Positions 1 through 8,781 of a DNA stretch of 64,000 nt are shown piece by piece. The position numbers were made by a program, and so were the translations under genes. The stretch comes from Pseudomonas tremae (GTDB lineage: Bacteria; Pseudomonadota; Gammaproteobacteria; Pseudomonadales; Pseudomonadaceae): assembly GCF_001401155.1 (NCBI RefSeq), contig NZ_LJRO01000508.1:39354-103353 (forward strand). The letters run 5' to 3'. The notes below the pieces were generated by a model. The model saw nothing but the letters and a program-made list of their open reading frames with translations, made no database searches and was not told the DNA's origin. How positions within the stretch are numbered: position 1 is the first letter of the stretch; every line of letters starts with the position of its first letter.

Positions 1-2148
1 AACATCGATGCCGAACTGGCTCAGGAACTCACTCTCGGGCTGCTGCACTCGCCTGCGGTAGTCAGTGCCAGACTGACCGACAACAACGATACGGTACTCG
101 CCAGCGTCGATCGACCAATGGCCACAGGCCGCTATCGAGTGCTCAGCGACTGGCTGTTCGGCGAAAGCCGGCAGTTTCAGGAAAAGCTGCACCTCGATCA
201 TCTTCCTGATGAAACCATCGGCACACTGTACCTGACTGTCGACACCTTCGCGTTCGGCAGTCACTTCCTGCAACGCGCAGAAATCACCCTGCTCAACGGA
301 TTTTTACGCAGTCTTGCGCTGGCCGGCATTCTCACCATCCTGTTCTACGCAACCCTGACCAAACCGCTGGTAAGGGTCATCCGGGAATTGAGCAGTCGCG
401 ATCCGCGCAGCCCCGATCAGGCAAAGATAAACTGCCCGCCGCACCACGAGCAGGATGAAATCGGCGTGCTGGTCGCGACGTTCAATCGCCAGTTCGAAAC
501 CGTGAGCACCGAGTTTTCAAGACGCCGTGCGGCCGAGGACCGGCTGAACGATCACCTCAACGAGCTGGAAAATATCGTCTCGGCGCGTACCGACGAGCTC
601 AAGGCAAGCAACCTGCGCCTGCGCGAATCCAATGAAGAGCTGCAGATAGCGCGCAGTACTGCGCTGGACATGGCCCATGCGCGCGCAGCTTTCCTGGCGC
701 ACATGAGCCATGAAATCCGCACGCCGCTGAACGGCTTGCTGGGCATGCTGGCGCTGTCGCTGGACAGCCCGCTGGGCGCAGAACAACGCCAGCAACTGAT
801 GATTGCCCATGACTCGGGCAAGGTCCTGGTGGAACTGCTCAACGATATTCTCGACATGTCCAAATTCGACGCCGGTCACCTGGAGATCGAGCGCATTCCT
901 TTTGATCTCGGCGCCTTGATCGAAGACACCGCCAACCTGCTCTCGCAGAACGCGGCGCCCAGTGTCGAGTTGACCTGCCTGATCGAGCCGGACTTTCCGG
1001 CGATGATCACGGGCGACCCGACCAGAGTCCGGCAAATCGTCAGCAATCTGCTGTCCAATGCCCTCAAGTTCACCCGCTTCGGACGCGTCGATGTGCGCCT
1101 GACTCACCATGCGGACGCCACGCTCGGAGACAATCGCATCCGTATCGAGGTGCGCGATACCGGCATAGGGATCGCGCAGGATGCGCAGGCCAGGATTTTT
1201 CAGCCATTCACTCAGGCAGAGACCGCCATCACCCGCCAGTACGGTGGCACCGGACTGGGTCTGGCACTGACCCACAATTTGTGCGAGGCCATGAATGGCA
1301 AGCTGAGCATTCACTCGCTGCCGGGGTTCGGCAGTCAGTTCAGCGCCGAATTGCCATTGCCGATCCATATGCCTGCGGTCGCCCAAACCCCACTCAAAGG
1401 CCGTGTCACGGTCATCAGTTCGGCGGGCAGCGGGCTGGTCGAACTGCTGGGCACTCTGCTGCCTTACTGGGGCGTGGACCTCAAGCGACGCAGCGCTGAC
1501 GACCTTGATCCGGATGACACGCCGGACCTGGTGATTACCGACTGCCCGGAATGCCTGTTCGCCATTCGGCCGAGGACGCCAGTACCGATATTATTGGTCA
1601 CCGCGTACGGCAACTTCATGCCTAGCGAACAGGTTGCTGCCCTCGCCCCGCTGCAACAGCAGGCCCGACCGCTGGCCCGAAACGCGCTTTACCATACGCT
1701 GCGACGAATCCTGAATCATGAAGAGACAGGTATCGGAGACCCAGCGTCAGGCGAACAGGCAACACAACGGCTGGCGCGGGTCCTTTTGGTAGAAGACAAC
1801 CCGGTCAATCAACTGGTCGCTAAAAGCATATTGGTCAAACTGGGGTGCGAAGTGGTCGTCAGCAGCCATGGTGGCGAAGCACTGGAGCAATTGGAACAAG
1901 GCCATTTCGATCTGGTATTGATGGACTGCAACATGCCGGTCATGGATGGCTACGAAGCCAGCCGCCAGATCCGCAGCAGCGGTCGCTGGCCCAACCTGCC
2001 GATCGTCGCCCTGACCGCCAACGCCATGCCTGACGAACGCGAGCGCTGCAAGGCGGCAGGCATGAACGACTACCTGGCCAAACCGTTCAGACGGACCGAA
2101 CTGATCAGCATTCTGGACCAGTGGATACCGCTCACCGAGAACAGCTGA
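1..2148 (+). CDS. sagS: Hybrid sensor histidine kinase, SagS-like (5' end outside window)
   Basis: The frame is open from the first base, so the start and first membrane segment lie upstream. Visible in order are the end of a sensor region, one hydrophobic segment (nt 300-360), a HAMP-like linker, and a coiled coil (nt 520-640). Then come HisKA with the SHEIRTPLNG box (His codon at 709), the HATPase N box, G1 (DTGIGI) and G2 (GGTGLGLAL). A C-terminal receiver carries VLLVEDN, phospho-acceptor Asp at 1924 (MDCNMPVMDG) and a KPF lysine. It should phosphorylate itself and pass phosphate to its receiver and then to a phosphotransfer partner. The SagS name rests on synteny: in P. aeruginosa sagS lies beside gpx-msrB-alaA-htpX, as here. 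Kinase identity is firm; the ortholog name is inference. Confidence 0.85.
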   Translation, partial: NIDAELAQELTLGLLHSPAVVSARLTDNNDTVLASVDRPMATGRYRVLSDWLFGESRQFQEKLHLDHLPDETIGTLYLTVDTFAFGSHFLQRAEITLLNGFLRSLALAGILTILFYATLTKPLVRVIRELSSRDPRSPDQAKINCPPHHEQDEIGVLVATFNRQFETVSTEFSRRRAAEDRLNDHLNELENIVSARTDELKASNLRLRESNEELQIARSTALDMAHARAAFLAHMSHEIRTPLNGLLGMLALSLDSPLGAEQRQQLMIAHDSGKVLVELLNDILDMSKFDAGHLEIERIPFDLGALIEDTANLLSQNAAPSVELTCLIEPDFPAMITGDPTRVRQIVSNLLSNALKFTRFGRVDVRLTHHADATLGDNRIRIEVRDTGIGIAQDAQARIFQPFTQAETAITRQYGGTGLGLALTHNLCEAMNGKLSIHSLPGFGSQFSAELPLPIHMPAVAQTPLKGRVTVISSAGSGLVELLGTLLPYWGVDLKRRSADDLDPDDTPDLVITDCPECLFAIRPRTPVPILLVTAYGNFMPSEQVAALAPLQQQARPLARNALYHTLRRILNHEETGIGDPASGEQATQRLARVLLVEDNPVNQLVAKSILVKLGCEVVVSSHGGEALEQLEQGHFDLVLMDCNMPVMDGYEASRQIRSSGRWPNLPIVALTANAMPDERERCKAAGMNDYLAKPFRRTELISILDQWIPLTENS

Positions 2149-2154
2149 AACCGC

Positions 2155-2640
2155 CTAACGCAACAGCGCCTCGATTTCACTGGTCAGCTCTTCAGGCTTG
2201 GTCAGGGGGGCGAAACGCTTGACCAGTGTGCCGTCCTTGCCGATCAGAAACTTGGTGAAATTCCACTTGATACGCTCGGTTCCCAGCAAGCCCGGCGCCT
2301 GCTGTTTGAGCTGGACGAACAACGGGTGGGCCTGAGGGCCATTCACGTCTGTTTTTTTGAACAGCGGGAAGCTGACACCGTAGTTCAGCTCGCAAAACCC
2401 CGAAATAGCGCCTTCATCGCCCGGCTCCTGCTTGCCGAACTGATTACACGGAAAGCCGAGCACTACCAGTCCTTTATCCCGGTAGTCCTGCCAGAGCTTT
2501 TCCAGCCCCTGATACTGAGGCGTGAAGCCACACTTGCTTGCCGTGTTGACCACCAGCACCGCCTTGCCGGAAAAATCGGCGAGGGTTTTCTGTTCTCCCT
2601 TGATCGTGGTGACCGGGATGTTGAGCAGGTTTTCACTCAT
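2155..2640 (-). CDS. Glutathione peroxidase family protein (cytosolic)
   Basis: This 161-residue thiol peroxidase reduces peroxides with thioredoxin or glutathione. It has the family signatures VNTASKCGFTPQYQGLE (peroxidatic Cys in place of selenocysteine), GFPCNQFG with the second Cys, and the WNFTKFL strand near the C-terminus. The ATG at 2640 gives the usual family N-terminus (MSENLLNIPV). An upstream in-frame start would add 33 residues without family character. There is no signal peptide, so it acts in the cytoplasm. It sits 112 nt downstream of msrB on the same strand, so the two probably form an oxidative-repair pair. Confidence 0.92.
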   Translation of the reverse strand: MSENLLNIPVTTIKGEQKTLADFSGKAVLVVNTASKCGFTPQYQGLEKLWQDYRDKGLVVLGFPCNQFGKQEPGDEGAISGFCELNYGVSFPLFKKTDVNGPQAHPLFVQLKQQAPGLLGTERIKWNFTKFLIGKDGTLVKRFAPLTKPEELTSEIEALLR

Positions 2641-2752
2641 GACGAGACCTAGGTTCGAGACAGGACGGGAAAGACACCGCCTGACGGTAGCGCGCAAGGC
2701 AGCTGCGCGCACGCCAGTTTTCATAATTGTTGCCGGCAAATAGCAAAGTGCG

Positions 2753-3148
2753 CTAAGCGCGAGTCTCCAGCGTCAGGCACACCGAGTTGATGCAATAACG
2801 CAGGCCGGTCGGTGGAGGGCCGTCGGGAAATACATGCCCCAGGTGAGCGTCACATTTGGCGCAGACGACTTCGGTACGAATCATGCCATGACTGACATCG
2901 CGCACTTCGACCACCGCACTGCCTTCCAGCGGCGCATAGAAACTCGGCCAGCCGCAACCCGAGTCGAACTTGGTTTGCGAATCGAACAGCGCCTCGTTGC
3001 AACAGATGCAATGGTAGACACCGGCTGTTTTTGTGTTGTTGTACTTGCCGGAAAACGGCCTTTCGGTGGCTTTCAGTCGGCACACATTGTATTGCTCCGG
3101 GTCGAGCATCTGCTTCCACTCTTCAAGCGTTTTTTGCATCTTGTCCAC
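2753..3148 (-). CDS. msrB: Peptide-methionine (R)-S-oxide reductase MsrB
   Basis: This 131-residue enzyme reduces the R-epimer of methionine sulfoxide in oxidised proteins. It has two zinc-binding CxxC pairs (CICC and CAKC), the GCGWPSFY block, and the catalytic RYCINSVCL near the C-terminus. The start chosen is GTG at 3148 because a strong GGAGGT (3155-3160) lies 6 nt upstream and the product then has the normal family length. An ATG much further upstream would give 202 residues with an unrelated N-terminus. It is divergent from alaA and lies upstream of the glutathione peroxidase. Confidence 0.93.
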   Translation of the reverse strand: MDKMQKTLEEWKQMLDPEQYNVCRLKATERPFSGKYNNTKTAGVYHCICCNEALFDSQTKFDSGCGWPSFYAPLEGSAVVEVRDVSHGMIRTEVVCAKCDAHLGHVFPDGPPPTGLRYCINSVCLTLETRA

Positions 3149-3338
3149 AGGTACACCTCCAAACTCGAAAAAGCCCGATCTGTGTCTTTTCCGCAGATCA
3201 GGTGGCACGTATGATTGCGCCCATTCAGACCCCAGTCTGTCACCCGTGTTTGTCGCATACAAACCCATTTTCATGGCGAGCGTGCAGCAACCCTCATTGC
3301 AGGCCGGCAACACCTCGTCCATTTTCGGGATCATCACC

Positions 3339-4550
3339 ATGCAGTTCAACAAATCGAACAAGCTCGCAAACGTCTGCTACGACATTCGCGGGCCAGTGCT
3401 CAAGCACGCCAAACGTCTGGAAGAGGAAGGCCATCGCATCCTCAAGCTGAATATCGGCAACCCGGCACCGTTTGGTTTCGAGGCGCCGGACGAAATTTTG
3501 CAGGACGTGATCCGCAACTTGCCGACAGCCCAGGGCTACAGCGACTCCAAGGGCCTGTTCAGCGCCCGCAAAGCCGTCATGCAGTACTACCAGCAGAAAC
3601 AGGTCGAAGGTGTCGGCATCGAAGACATCTATCTGGGCAACGGCGTTTCCGAACTGATCGTGATGTCGATGCAGGCACTGCTCAACAATGGCGACGAAGT
3701 GCTGGTGCCGGCTCCCGACTATCCACTGTGGACGGCAGCCGTTGCGCTGTCGGGTGGCAGCCCGGTGCATTATCTGTGCGACGAGCAGGCCAACTGGTGG
3801 CCGGACCTGGAAGACATCAAGGCCAAGATCACCCCGAACACCAAGGCGATGGTCATCATCAACCCGAACAACCCGACGGGTGCGGTTTACTCACGCGAAG
3901 TGCTGCTGGGCATGCTGGAACTGGCACGTCAGCACAACCTGGTGGTGTTCTCCGATGAAATCTACGACAAGATCCTCTATGACGATGCCGTGCACATCTG
4001 CACCGCCTCGCTGGCGCCGGACCTGCTGTGTCTGACATTCAACGGCCTGTCCAAGTCCTATCGGGTAGCGGGCTTCCGCTCCGGCTGGATTGCCATTTCC
4101 GGGCCGAAGCACAACGCGCAGAGCTACATCGAAGGCATCGACATCCTTGCCAACATGCGCCTGTGTGCCAACGTGCCCAGCCAGCACGCTATCCAGACCG
4201 CTCTTGGCGGCTACCAGAGCATCAATGACCTGATTCTGCCACCAGGCCGCCTGCTGGAGCAGCGCAACCGCACCTGGGAATTGCTCAACGACATTCCAGG
4301 CGTCAGTTGCGTGAAGCCGATGGGCGCGCTGTATGCGTTCCCGCGTATCGACCCGAAAGTCTGTCCGATCTTCAACGACGAGAAGTTCGTTCTCGACCTG
4401 CTGCTGTCGGAAAAACTCCTGGTGGTGCAAGGCACGGCGTTCAACTGGCCCTACCCTGATCACTTCCGCGTTGTGACCCTGCCGCGCGTCGACGAACTGG
4501 AGCAGGCCATTGGCCGCATCGGTAACTTTCTGAAAGGTTATAGTCAGTAA
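3339..4550 (+). CDS. alaA: Alanine aminotransferase AlaA, PLP-dependent
   Basis: A 403-residue class I/II aminotransferase making alanine from pyruvate and glutamate. Visible motifs are the LKLNIGNPAPFGF substrate strand, the NPNNPTGAVYS PLP-phosphate region, SDEIYDK (PLP-ring Asp and Tyr), and GLSKSYRVAGFRSGW with the Schiff-base lysine. The open frame extends far upstream over msrB, but only the ATG at 3339 gives the family N-terminus (MQFNKSNKLANVCYD). It diverges from msrB with 190 nt between starts, and a clear hairpin terminator follows the stop. Confidence 0.92.
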   Translation: MQFNKSNKLANVCYDIRGPVLKHAKRLEEEGHRILKLNIGNPAPFGFEAPDEILQDVIRNLPTAQGYSDSKGLFSARKAVMQYYQQKQVEGVGIEDIYLGNGVSELIVMSMQALLNNGDEVLVPAPDYPLWTAAVALSGGSPVHYLCDEQANWWPDLEDIKAKITPNTKAMVIINPNNPTGAVYSREVLLGMLELARQHNLVVFSDEIYDKILYDDAVHICTASLAPDLLCLTFNGLSKSYRVAGFRSGWIAISGPKHNAQSYIEGIDILANMRLCANVPSQHAIQTALGGYQSINDLILPPGRLLEQRNRTWELLNDIPGVSCVKPMGALYAFPRIDPKVCPIFNDEKFVLDLLLSEKLLVVQGTAFNWPYPDHFRVVTLPRVDELEQAIGRIGNFLKGYSQ

Positions 4551-4567
4551 GCTGTCGCTCTGCCTGG

Positions 4568-4597
4568 CTGCCCCGACCCGTTCGGGGCAGTTTATTT
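4568..4597 (+). terminator. Rho-independent terminator of alaA
   Basis: A 9-bp stem, CTGCCCCGA pairing with TCGGGGCAG, has a 5-nt loop and is followed by TTTATTTC. It begins 18 nt after the alaA stop. Confidence 0.8.
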
Positions 4598-4804
4598 CTA
4601 TCCCGCAAAAACTGTCTTCAGGCACAGCCTCCACCCCTTCAGGCATCGACCACTCTGGCTCAGGCGCTGTTCAGCTTTCCCGGATTACCATTGATTGCGA
4701 CGGCAGGACACAGTTTGAAATAGTCCCTGTGTTGAATAGCGACGGTCATCACCTTATATACCCGGCATCGAGTTACATATTTACCTGAGGAGAACGTTTC
4801 GACC

Positions 4805-5692
4805 ATGATGCGCATTTTGCTGTTTTTGGCCACTAACCTTGCGGTCGTGCTGATTGCCAGCATCACCTTGAGCCTTTTTGGCTTCAATGGGTTCATGGCG
4901 GCCAACGGGGTTGATCTAAACCTCAATCAGCTGCTGGTTTTCTGCGCTGTGTTCGGTTTCGCGGGCTCGCTGTTCTCGCTGTTCATCTCCAAGTGGATGG
5001 CGAAAATGAGCACCGGCACTCAGATCATTACCCAGCCTCGCACTCGCCATGAGCAATGGTTGCTGCAGACCGTCGAACAATTGTCTCGCGACGCAGGCAT
5101 CAAGATGCCGGAAGTCGGTATTTTCCCGGCCTATGAAGCCAATGCATTCGCCACGGGCTGGAACAAGAACGACGCACTGGTAGCAGTGAGCCAGGGCTTG
5201 CTCGAGCGCTTTTCGCCGGATGAAGTGAAAGCTGTACTGGCGCACGAGATCGGCCACGTTGCCAACGGTGACATGGTCACGCTGGCCCTGGTGCAGGGTG
5301 TGGTGAACACCTTTGTGATGTTCTTCGCCCGCATTATCGGCAATTTCGTCGACAAGGTGATCTTCAAGACCGAGAACGGTCAGGGTATTGCCTACTACAT
5401 CACGACGATCTTCGCCGAACTGGTGTTGGGTTTCCTGGCCAGCGCGATTGTCATGTGGTTCTCGCGCAAACGGGAATTCCGCGCTGATGACGCGGGTGCC
5501 CGACTGGCAGGCACTGACGCAATGATTGGCGCTCTGCAACGCTTGCGCTCAGAACAGGGCGTACCGGTGAACATGCCTGACAGCCTGACGGCGTTCGGCA
5601 TCAACGCCGGCCTCAAGAAAGGCCTGACAGGCATGTTCATGAGCCACCCGCCGCTGGAGCAACGCATCGAGGCACTGCGCCGTCGCGGCTGA
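4805..5692 (+). CDS. htpX: Membrane zinc protease HtpX
   Basis: A 295-residue M48 peptidase that degrades misfolded inner-membrane proteins. Two N-terminal membrane helices (residues about 4-25 and 37-58) precede the zinc motif HEIGHVANGDM, followed by two more hydrophobic stretches and the downstream zinc-ligand region KREFRADDAGA. The ending SHPPLEQRIEALRR is typical of the family. GAGGAG upstream supports the tandem ATG at 4805/4808. The 200 nt before it are likely to hold its promoter; I could not fix an operator. Confidence 0.95.
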   Translation: MMRILLFLATNLAVVLIASITLSLFGFNGFMAANGVDLNLNQLLVFCAVFGFAGSLFSLFISKWMAKMSTGTQIITQPRTRHEQWLLQTVEQLSRDAGIKMPEVGIFPAYEANAFATGWNKNDALVAVSQGLLERFSPDEVKAVLAHEIGHVANGDMVTLALVQGVVNTFVMFFARIIGNFVDKVIFKTENGQGIAYYITTIFAELVLGFLASAIVMWFSRKREFRADDAGARLAGTDAMIGALQRLRSEQGVPVNMPDSLTAFGINAGLKKGLTGMFMSHPPLEQRIEALRRRG

Positions 5693-5743
5693 ACATCTAA
5701 ATACCCGATAAAAAACCGCTGGAACTTATATTAGATTTAGATC

Positions 5744-5778
5744 ATGAGGATGAACGACTATGGTTCATCCTCATTTTC
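5744..5778 (+). terminator. 12-bp hairpin between htpX and the dioxygenase gene
   Basis: ATGAGGATGAAC (5744-5755) and GTTCATCCTCAT (5763-5774) form a perfect 12-bp stem with a 7-nt loop, followed by TTTC. It may end htpX transcripts. It finishes about 15 nt before the ATG of the next gene, right next to that gene's ribosome site, so it could also act on its leader. Its role is inferred. Confidence 0.6.
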
Positions 5779-5789
5779 TGGAGCTTTGA

Positions 5790-6557
5790 ATGTTCCCCAG
5801 CCTCTTCATTTCCCACGGCTCCCCTACCTTGGCCTTGGAGCCCGGCGAGAGCGGCCCTGCCCTCAGGCAACTGGCTGCCAGCCTGCCCAGACCTCGCGCC
5901 ATCGTGATGGTGTCTGCGCACTGGGAAAGCCAAGAGCTTATTGTAAACGGCAACCCTCAACCCGAGACCTGGCATGACTTTGGCGGCTTTGCAGCCGAGC
6001 TGTTCGCGGTGCAATACCCCGCACCAGGGCTGCCGGAGCTGACCCGGACGGTCGTCGAACTGCTCGCAGCGGATGGTCTGACGGCACGCATCGACAGCAG
6101 AAGGCCGTTTGATCACGGGGTCTGGGTGCCTTTGTCGCTAATGTACCCGGACGCCGACATCCCTGTGGTGCAGGTCTCACTGCCAAGCCGTCAGGGGCCA
6201 GCGCTGCAGACACAAGTGGGCAAAGCGCTCGCCGGGCTTCGAGAACAAGGCGTGCTGATTATCGGCTCAGGCAGCATCACCCATAACCTGCGGGATCTGA
6301 ACTGGAACGCGGGCCCGGGAAGCGCCGAGCCTTGGGCTGTGGAGTTTCGCAACTGGATGGTAGACAAGCTGCATGACGACGATGAAGCCGCCCTGCACCA
6401 CTACCGCACCCTCGCCCCGCATGCCAAACGTGCACATCCAAGTGATGAACATCTGCTGCCGCTGTATTTCGCCCGAGGCGCAGGGGGCGCTTTCAGCATT
6501 GCTCACCAAGGCTTCACCATGGGCGCGCTAGGGATGGACATCTATCGGTTCGACTGA
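5790..6557 (+). CDS. ygiD: LigB/DODA-type extradiol dioxygenase, YgiD family
   Basis: A 255-residue class III extradiol ring-cleaving dioxygenase related to 4,5-DOPA dioxygenase YgiD. Metal-ligand motifs are FISHGSPTL at residue 8, VSAHWES near 45, and FDHGVWVPL near 108, with the C-terminal HPSDEHLLPLYFARGA block. It is cytosolic; the natural substrate is not evident from the sequence. TGGAG lies 9 nt before the ATG. The gene is monocistronic, bounded by the 5744 hairpin and a bidirectional terminator. Confidence 0.85.
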   Translation: MFPSLFISHGSPTLALEPGESGPALRQLAASLPRPRAIVMVSAHWESQELIVNGNPQPETWHDFGGFAAELFAVQYPAPGLPELTRTVVELLAADGLTARIDSRRPFDHGVWVPLSLMYPDADIPVVQVSLPSRQGPALQTQVGKALAGLREQGVLIIGSGSITHNLRDLNWNAGPGSAEPWAVEFRNWMVDKLHDDDEAALHHYRTLAPHAKRAHPSDEHLLPLYFARGAGGAFSIAHQGFTMGALGMDIYRFD

Positions 6558-6591
6558 CCCTGAACAACGCAGGCACTGCAGAATCCGGAAT

Positions 6592-6623
6592 AAAAAAATC
6601 CCCGAACCAGTCGGGGATTTTTT
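6592..6623. terminator. Bidirectional terminator
   Basis: AATCCCCGA and TCGGGGATT form a stem with a short loop, with an A-run on the left and a T-run on the right. It can therefore serve both convergent genes, the dioxygenase and the helicase. Confidence 0.85.
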
Positions 6624-6648
6624 ATGCGCCGATCAGCTCAAGAGCGGA

Positions 6649-8328
6649 TCAGTCTTCGCGATAGCGACGCAGTTTGAGCTGCTTGCCGGCAACGCGGGTG
6701 TCCTTGAGCTTGGTCAACAGACGCTCAAGACCATCTTCCGGCAGTTCTACCAAGCTGAAGCTGTCACGAACCTGGATACGGCCGATGGCTTCGCGGGCCA
6801 GGCCGCCTTCGTTGAGGATGGCGCCCAGCAGGTTCTTGGCAGCGATGCCATCACGCGCACCCAGCGCGGTACGGCAACGTGCACGACCTTCGGCCAATGG
6901 AACCGGCGCACGACGCTCGCGCTCTGGACGATCACCACGGTCGCTGCTGCCGCTGCGTTCTGGACGATCACCGCGAGGGGCGTTGTTCGGAACCAGCGGA
7001 CGGTCACGCTCGATGGCTGCCAGGGTAAGAGCCTGACCGTTGGTAGCCTTGCGCAGCAGTGCAGCAGCGAGGGCACGCGGGCTGCAACCGATGTCGGCAG
7101 TCAGACGATCCAGCAGATCGCCATGAGTCGATTCGGCATCGGCAACCAGCGGCGACAGGCTGTTGGTCAGTTTCTTGATGCGAGCATCCAGAACGGCCTG
7201 GGCATCCGGCAGGCGGACTTCCGCAACCTTCTGACCGGTAACACGCTCGATCACCTGCAGCATGCGGCGCTCGCGAGGAGTCACCAGCAACAGTGCACGA
7301 CCTTCGCGACCTGCACGACCGGTACGGCCGATACGGTGAACGTAGGACTCAGGATCGTAAGGCATGTCCACGTTGAATACGTGGGTGATACGAGGAACGT
7401 CAAGACCACGGGCGGCAACGTCGGTCGCAACAACGATGTCCAGACGGCCATCCTTGAGGGATTCGATGACGCGCTCACGCTGGTTCTGGGCGATGTCGCC
7501 GTTCAGTGCAGCAGCCTTGTAGCCTTTGGCTTCAAGGGCGCTTGCCAGGTCCAGGGTCGCCTGCTTGGTGCGGACGAACATGATCAGGGCGTCGAAGTCT
7601 TCGACTTCCAGCAAGCTCAATACAGCGGAGGTCTTCTGGTCAGCGTGAACCAGCAGGTGAGCCTGCTCGATCGCGGTAACGGTCTGGGTCTTGGTCTGGA
7701 TCTTGACGTGCTTCGGGTCACGCAGGTGGCGTTCGGCGATGGCACGAATAGATTGCGGCAAGGTGGCCGAGAACAGGACGGTCTGGCGGGTTTCAGGCAT
7801 GGCCTTGAAGATGACTTCGAGGTCGTCCATGAAGCCCAGCTTGAGCATTTCGTCCGCTTCGTCGAGAACCAGATGGTTCACGGTCGCCAGGACTTTCTCG
7901 TCACGACGCAGGTGGTCGCAGAGACGGCCCGGAGTAGCGACGACGATCTGTGCGCCATTGCGGATGGCCTTGAGCTGAGGGCCCATAGGCGCGCCGCCGT
8001 AGACCGCTACAACGGTCACGCCCGGCATTTGTTTTGCGTAGGTCTCGAACGCGGTGGCAACCTGAAGTGCCAGCTCGCGGGTCGGGGCCAGGATAAGTGC
8101 TTGCGGCTCGCGCTTGCTCGGGTCGATCCGGTGCAGGATAGGCAGTGCGAACGCGGCGGTTTTACCCGTACCGGTTTGCGCCTGACCGATCATGTCGTGA
8201 CCGGCGAGAATAATCGGGATCGATTGCTGCTGGATGGCCGAAGGCTCTTCGTAGCCAGTGGCGACGACAGCTGCAACGATATTTGGATGAAGTTCGAGAG
8301 CGGCGAAGCCGCCGATTTCCTGGGTCAT
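6649..8328 (-). CDS. deaD: DEAD-box ATP-dependent RNA helicase (DeaD/CsdA-like)
   Basis: A 559-residue cytoplasmic RNA helicase. All core motifs are present: Q motif (GYEEPSAIQQQSIP), Walker A (AQTGTGKT), PTRELA, DEAD, SAT, ARGLD and HRIGRTGRAG. After the core there is an Arg/Glu/Asp-rich linker (about residues 430-465), then a DbpA-type RNA-binding domain ending LKLRRYRED. This layout resembles cold-shock DeaD and RNA-degradosome helicases. The ATG at 8328 fits the family start; an in-frame alternative adds 11 residues. A gene-free leader of about 450 nt lies upstream, as is common for cold-regulated helicase genes. Confidence 0.92.
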   Translation of the reverse strand: MTQEIGGFAALELHPNIVAAVVATGYEEPSAIQQQSIPIILAGHDMIGQAQTGTGKTAAFALPILHRIDPSKREPQALILAPTRELALQVATAFETYAKQMPGVTVVAVYGGAPMGPQLKAIRNGAQIVVATPGRLCDHLRRDEKVLATVNHLVLDEADEMLKLGFMDDLEVIFKAMPETRQTVLFSATLPQSIRAIAERHLRDPKHVKIQTKTQTVTAIEQAHLLVHADQKTSAVLSLLEVEDFDALIMFVRTKQATLDLASALEAKGYKAAALNGDIAQNQRERVIESLKDGRLDIVVATDVAARGLDVPRITHVFNVDMPYDPESYVHRIGRTGRAGREGRALLLVTPRERRMLQVIERVTGQKVAEVRLPDAQAVLDARIKKLTNSLSPLVADAESTHGDLLDRLTADIGCSPRALAAALLRKATNGQALTLAAIERDRPLVPNNAPRGDRPERSGSSDRGDRPERERRAPVPLAEGRARCRTALGARDGIAAKNLLGAILNEGGLAREAIGRIQVRDSFSLVELPEDGLERLLTKLKDTRVAGKQLKLRRYRED

Positions 8329-8781
8329 GGGTCTGCCTCTAGTGCATCCGCAAAGACCCATGCTTCAAAGCTGCGCGTGCCGTGTACGACCTTGAGGTCA
8401 CCCTGGCTGCTTTGTCGGCGGGGATTTGCGAAAACGTTTGATGAATGGATCGTCCAGGCTAGTCCGCTATGCGAACAAGCGACCGAAGCTGGCTTCGGGG
8501 AACTGCAATACCTCGACGAGGGCCGTGTTAAGGCCGGCGCGCACTATACCGGAAATACGCACCTTGGTGAGTCTTTTTTTATGAAACATTACGCCCTGCG
8601 AGTGCAAAAGCGGGCATTGACCAGCGGCGCGACAGGCCCTCGCCAAAGCGCGGACCAGAGATTACGGGCATTGCCGCTTAAACGTTTAATCTATTCCTTC
8701 GGATGACCGGTATCGCGCCCTGCAGGGTGTGGCGAATTGTCCCACCCGAATTTCCGCATGGTCGGCGCATCGCCAGGCTCG
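8329..8781. other. Long intergenic region upstream of the DEAD-box helicase
   Basis: About 450 nt without a convincing gene. It should hold the helicase promoter and 5' leader on the minus strand and the 3' end of the neighbouring gene. Plus-strand open frames here are continuations of the antisense of the helicase. I saw no clear riboswitch or operator. Confidence 0.5.

Noticed and set aside
7123..8706. 527-codon plus-strand open frame
   Set aside because: It is the antisense of the DEAD-box helicase, a high-GC shadow without ribosome site or family motifs.
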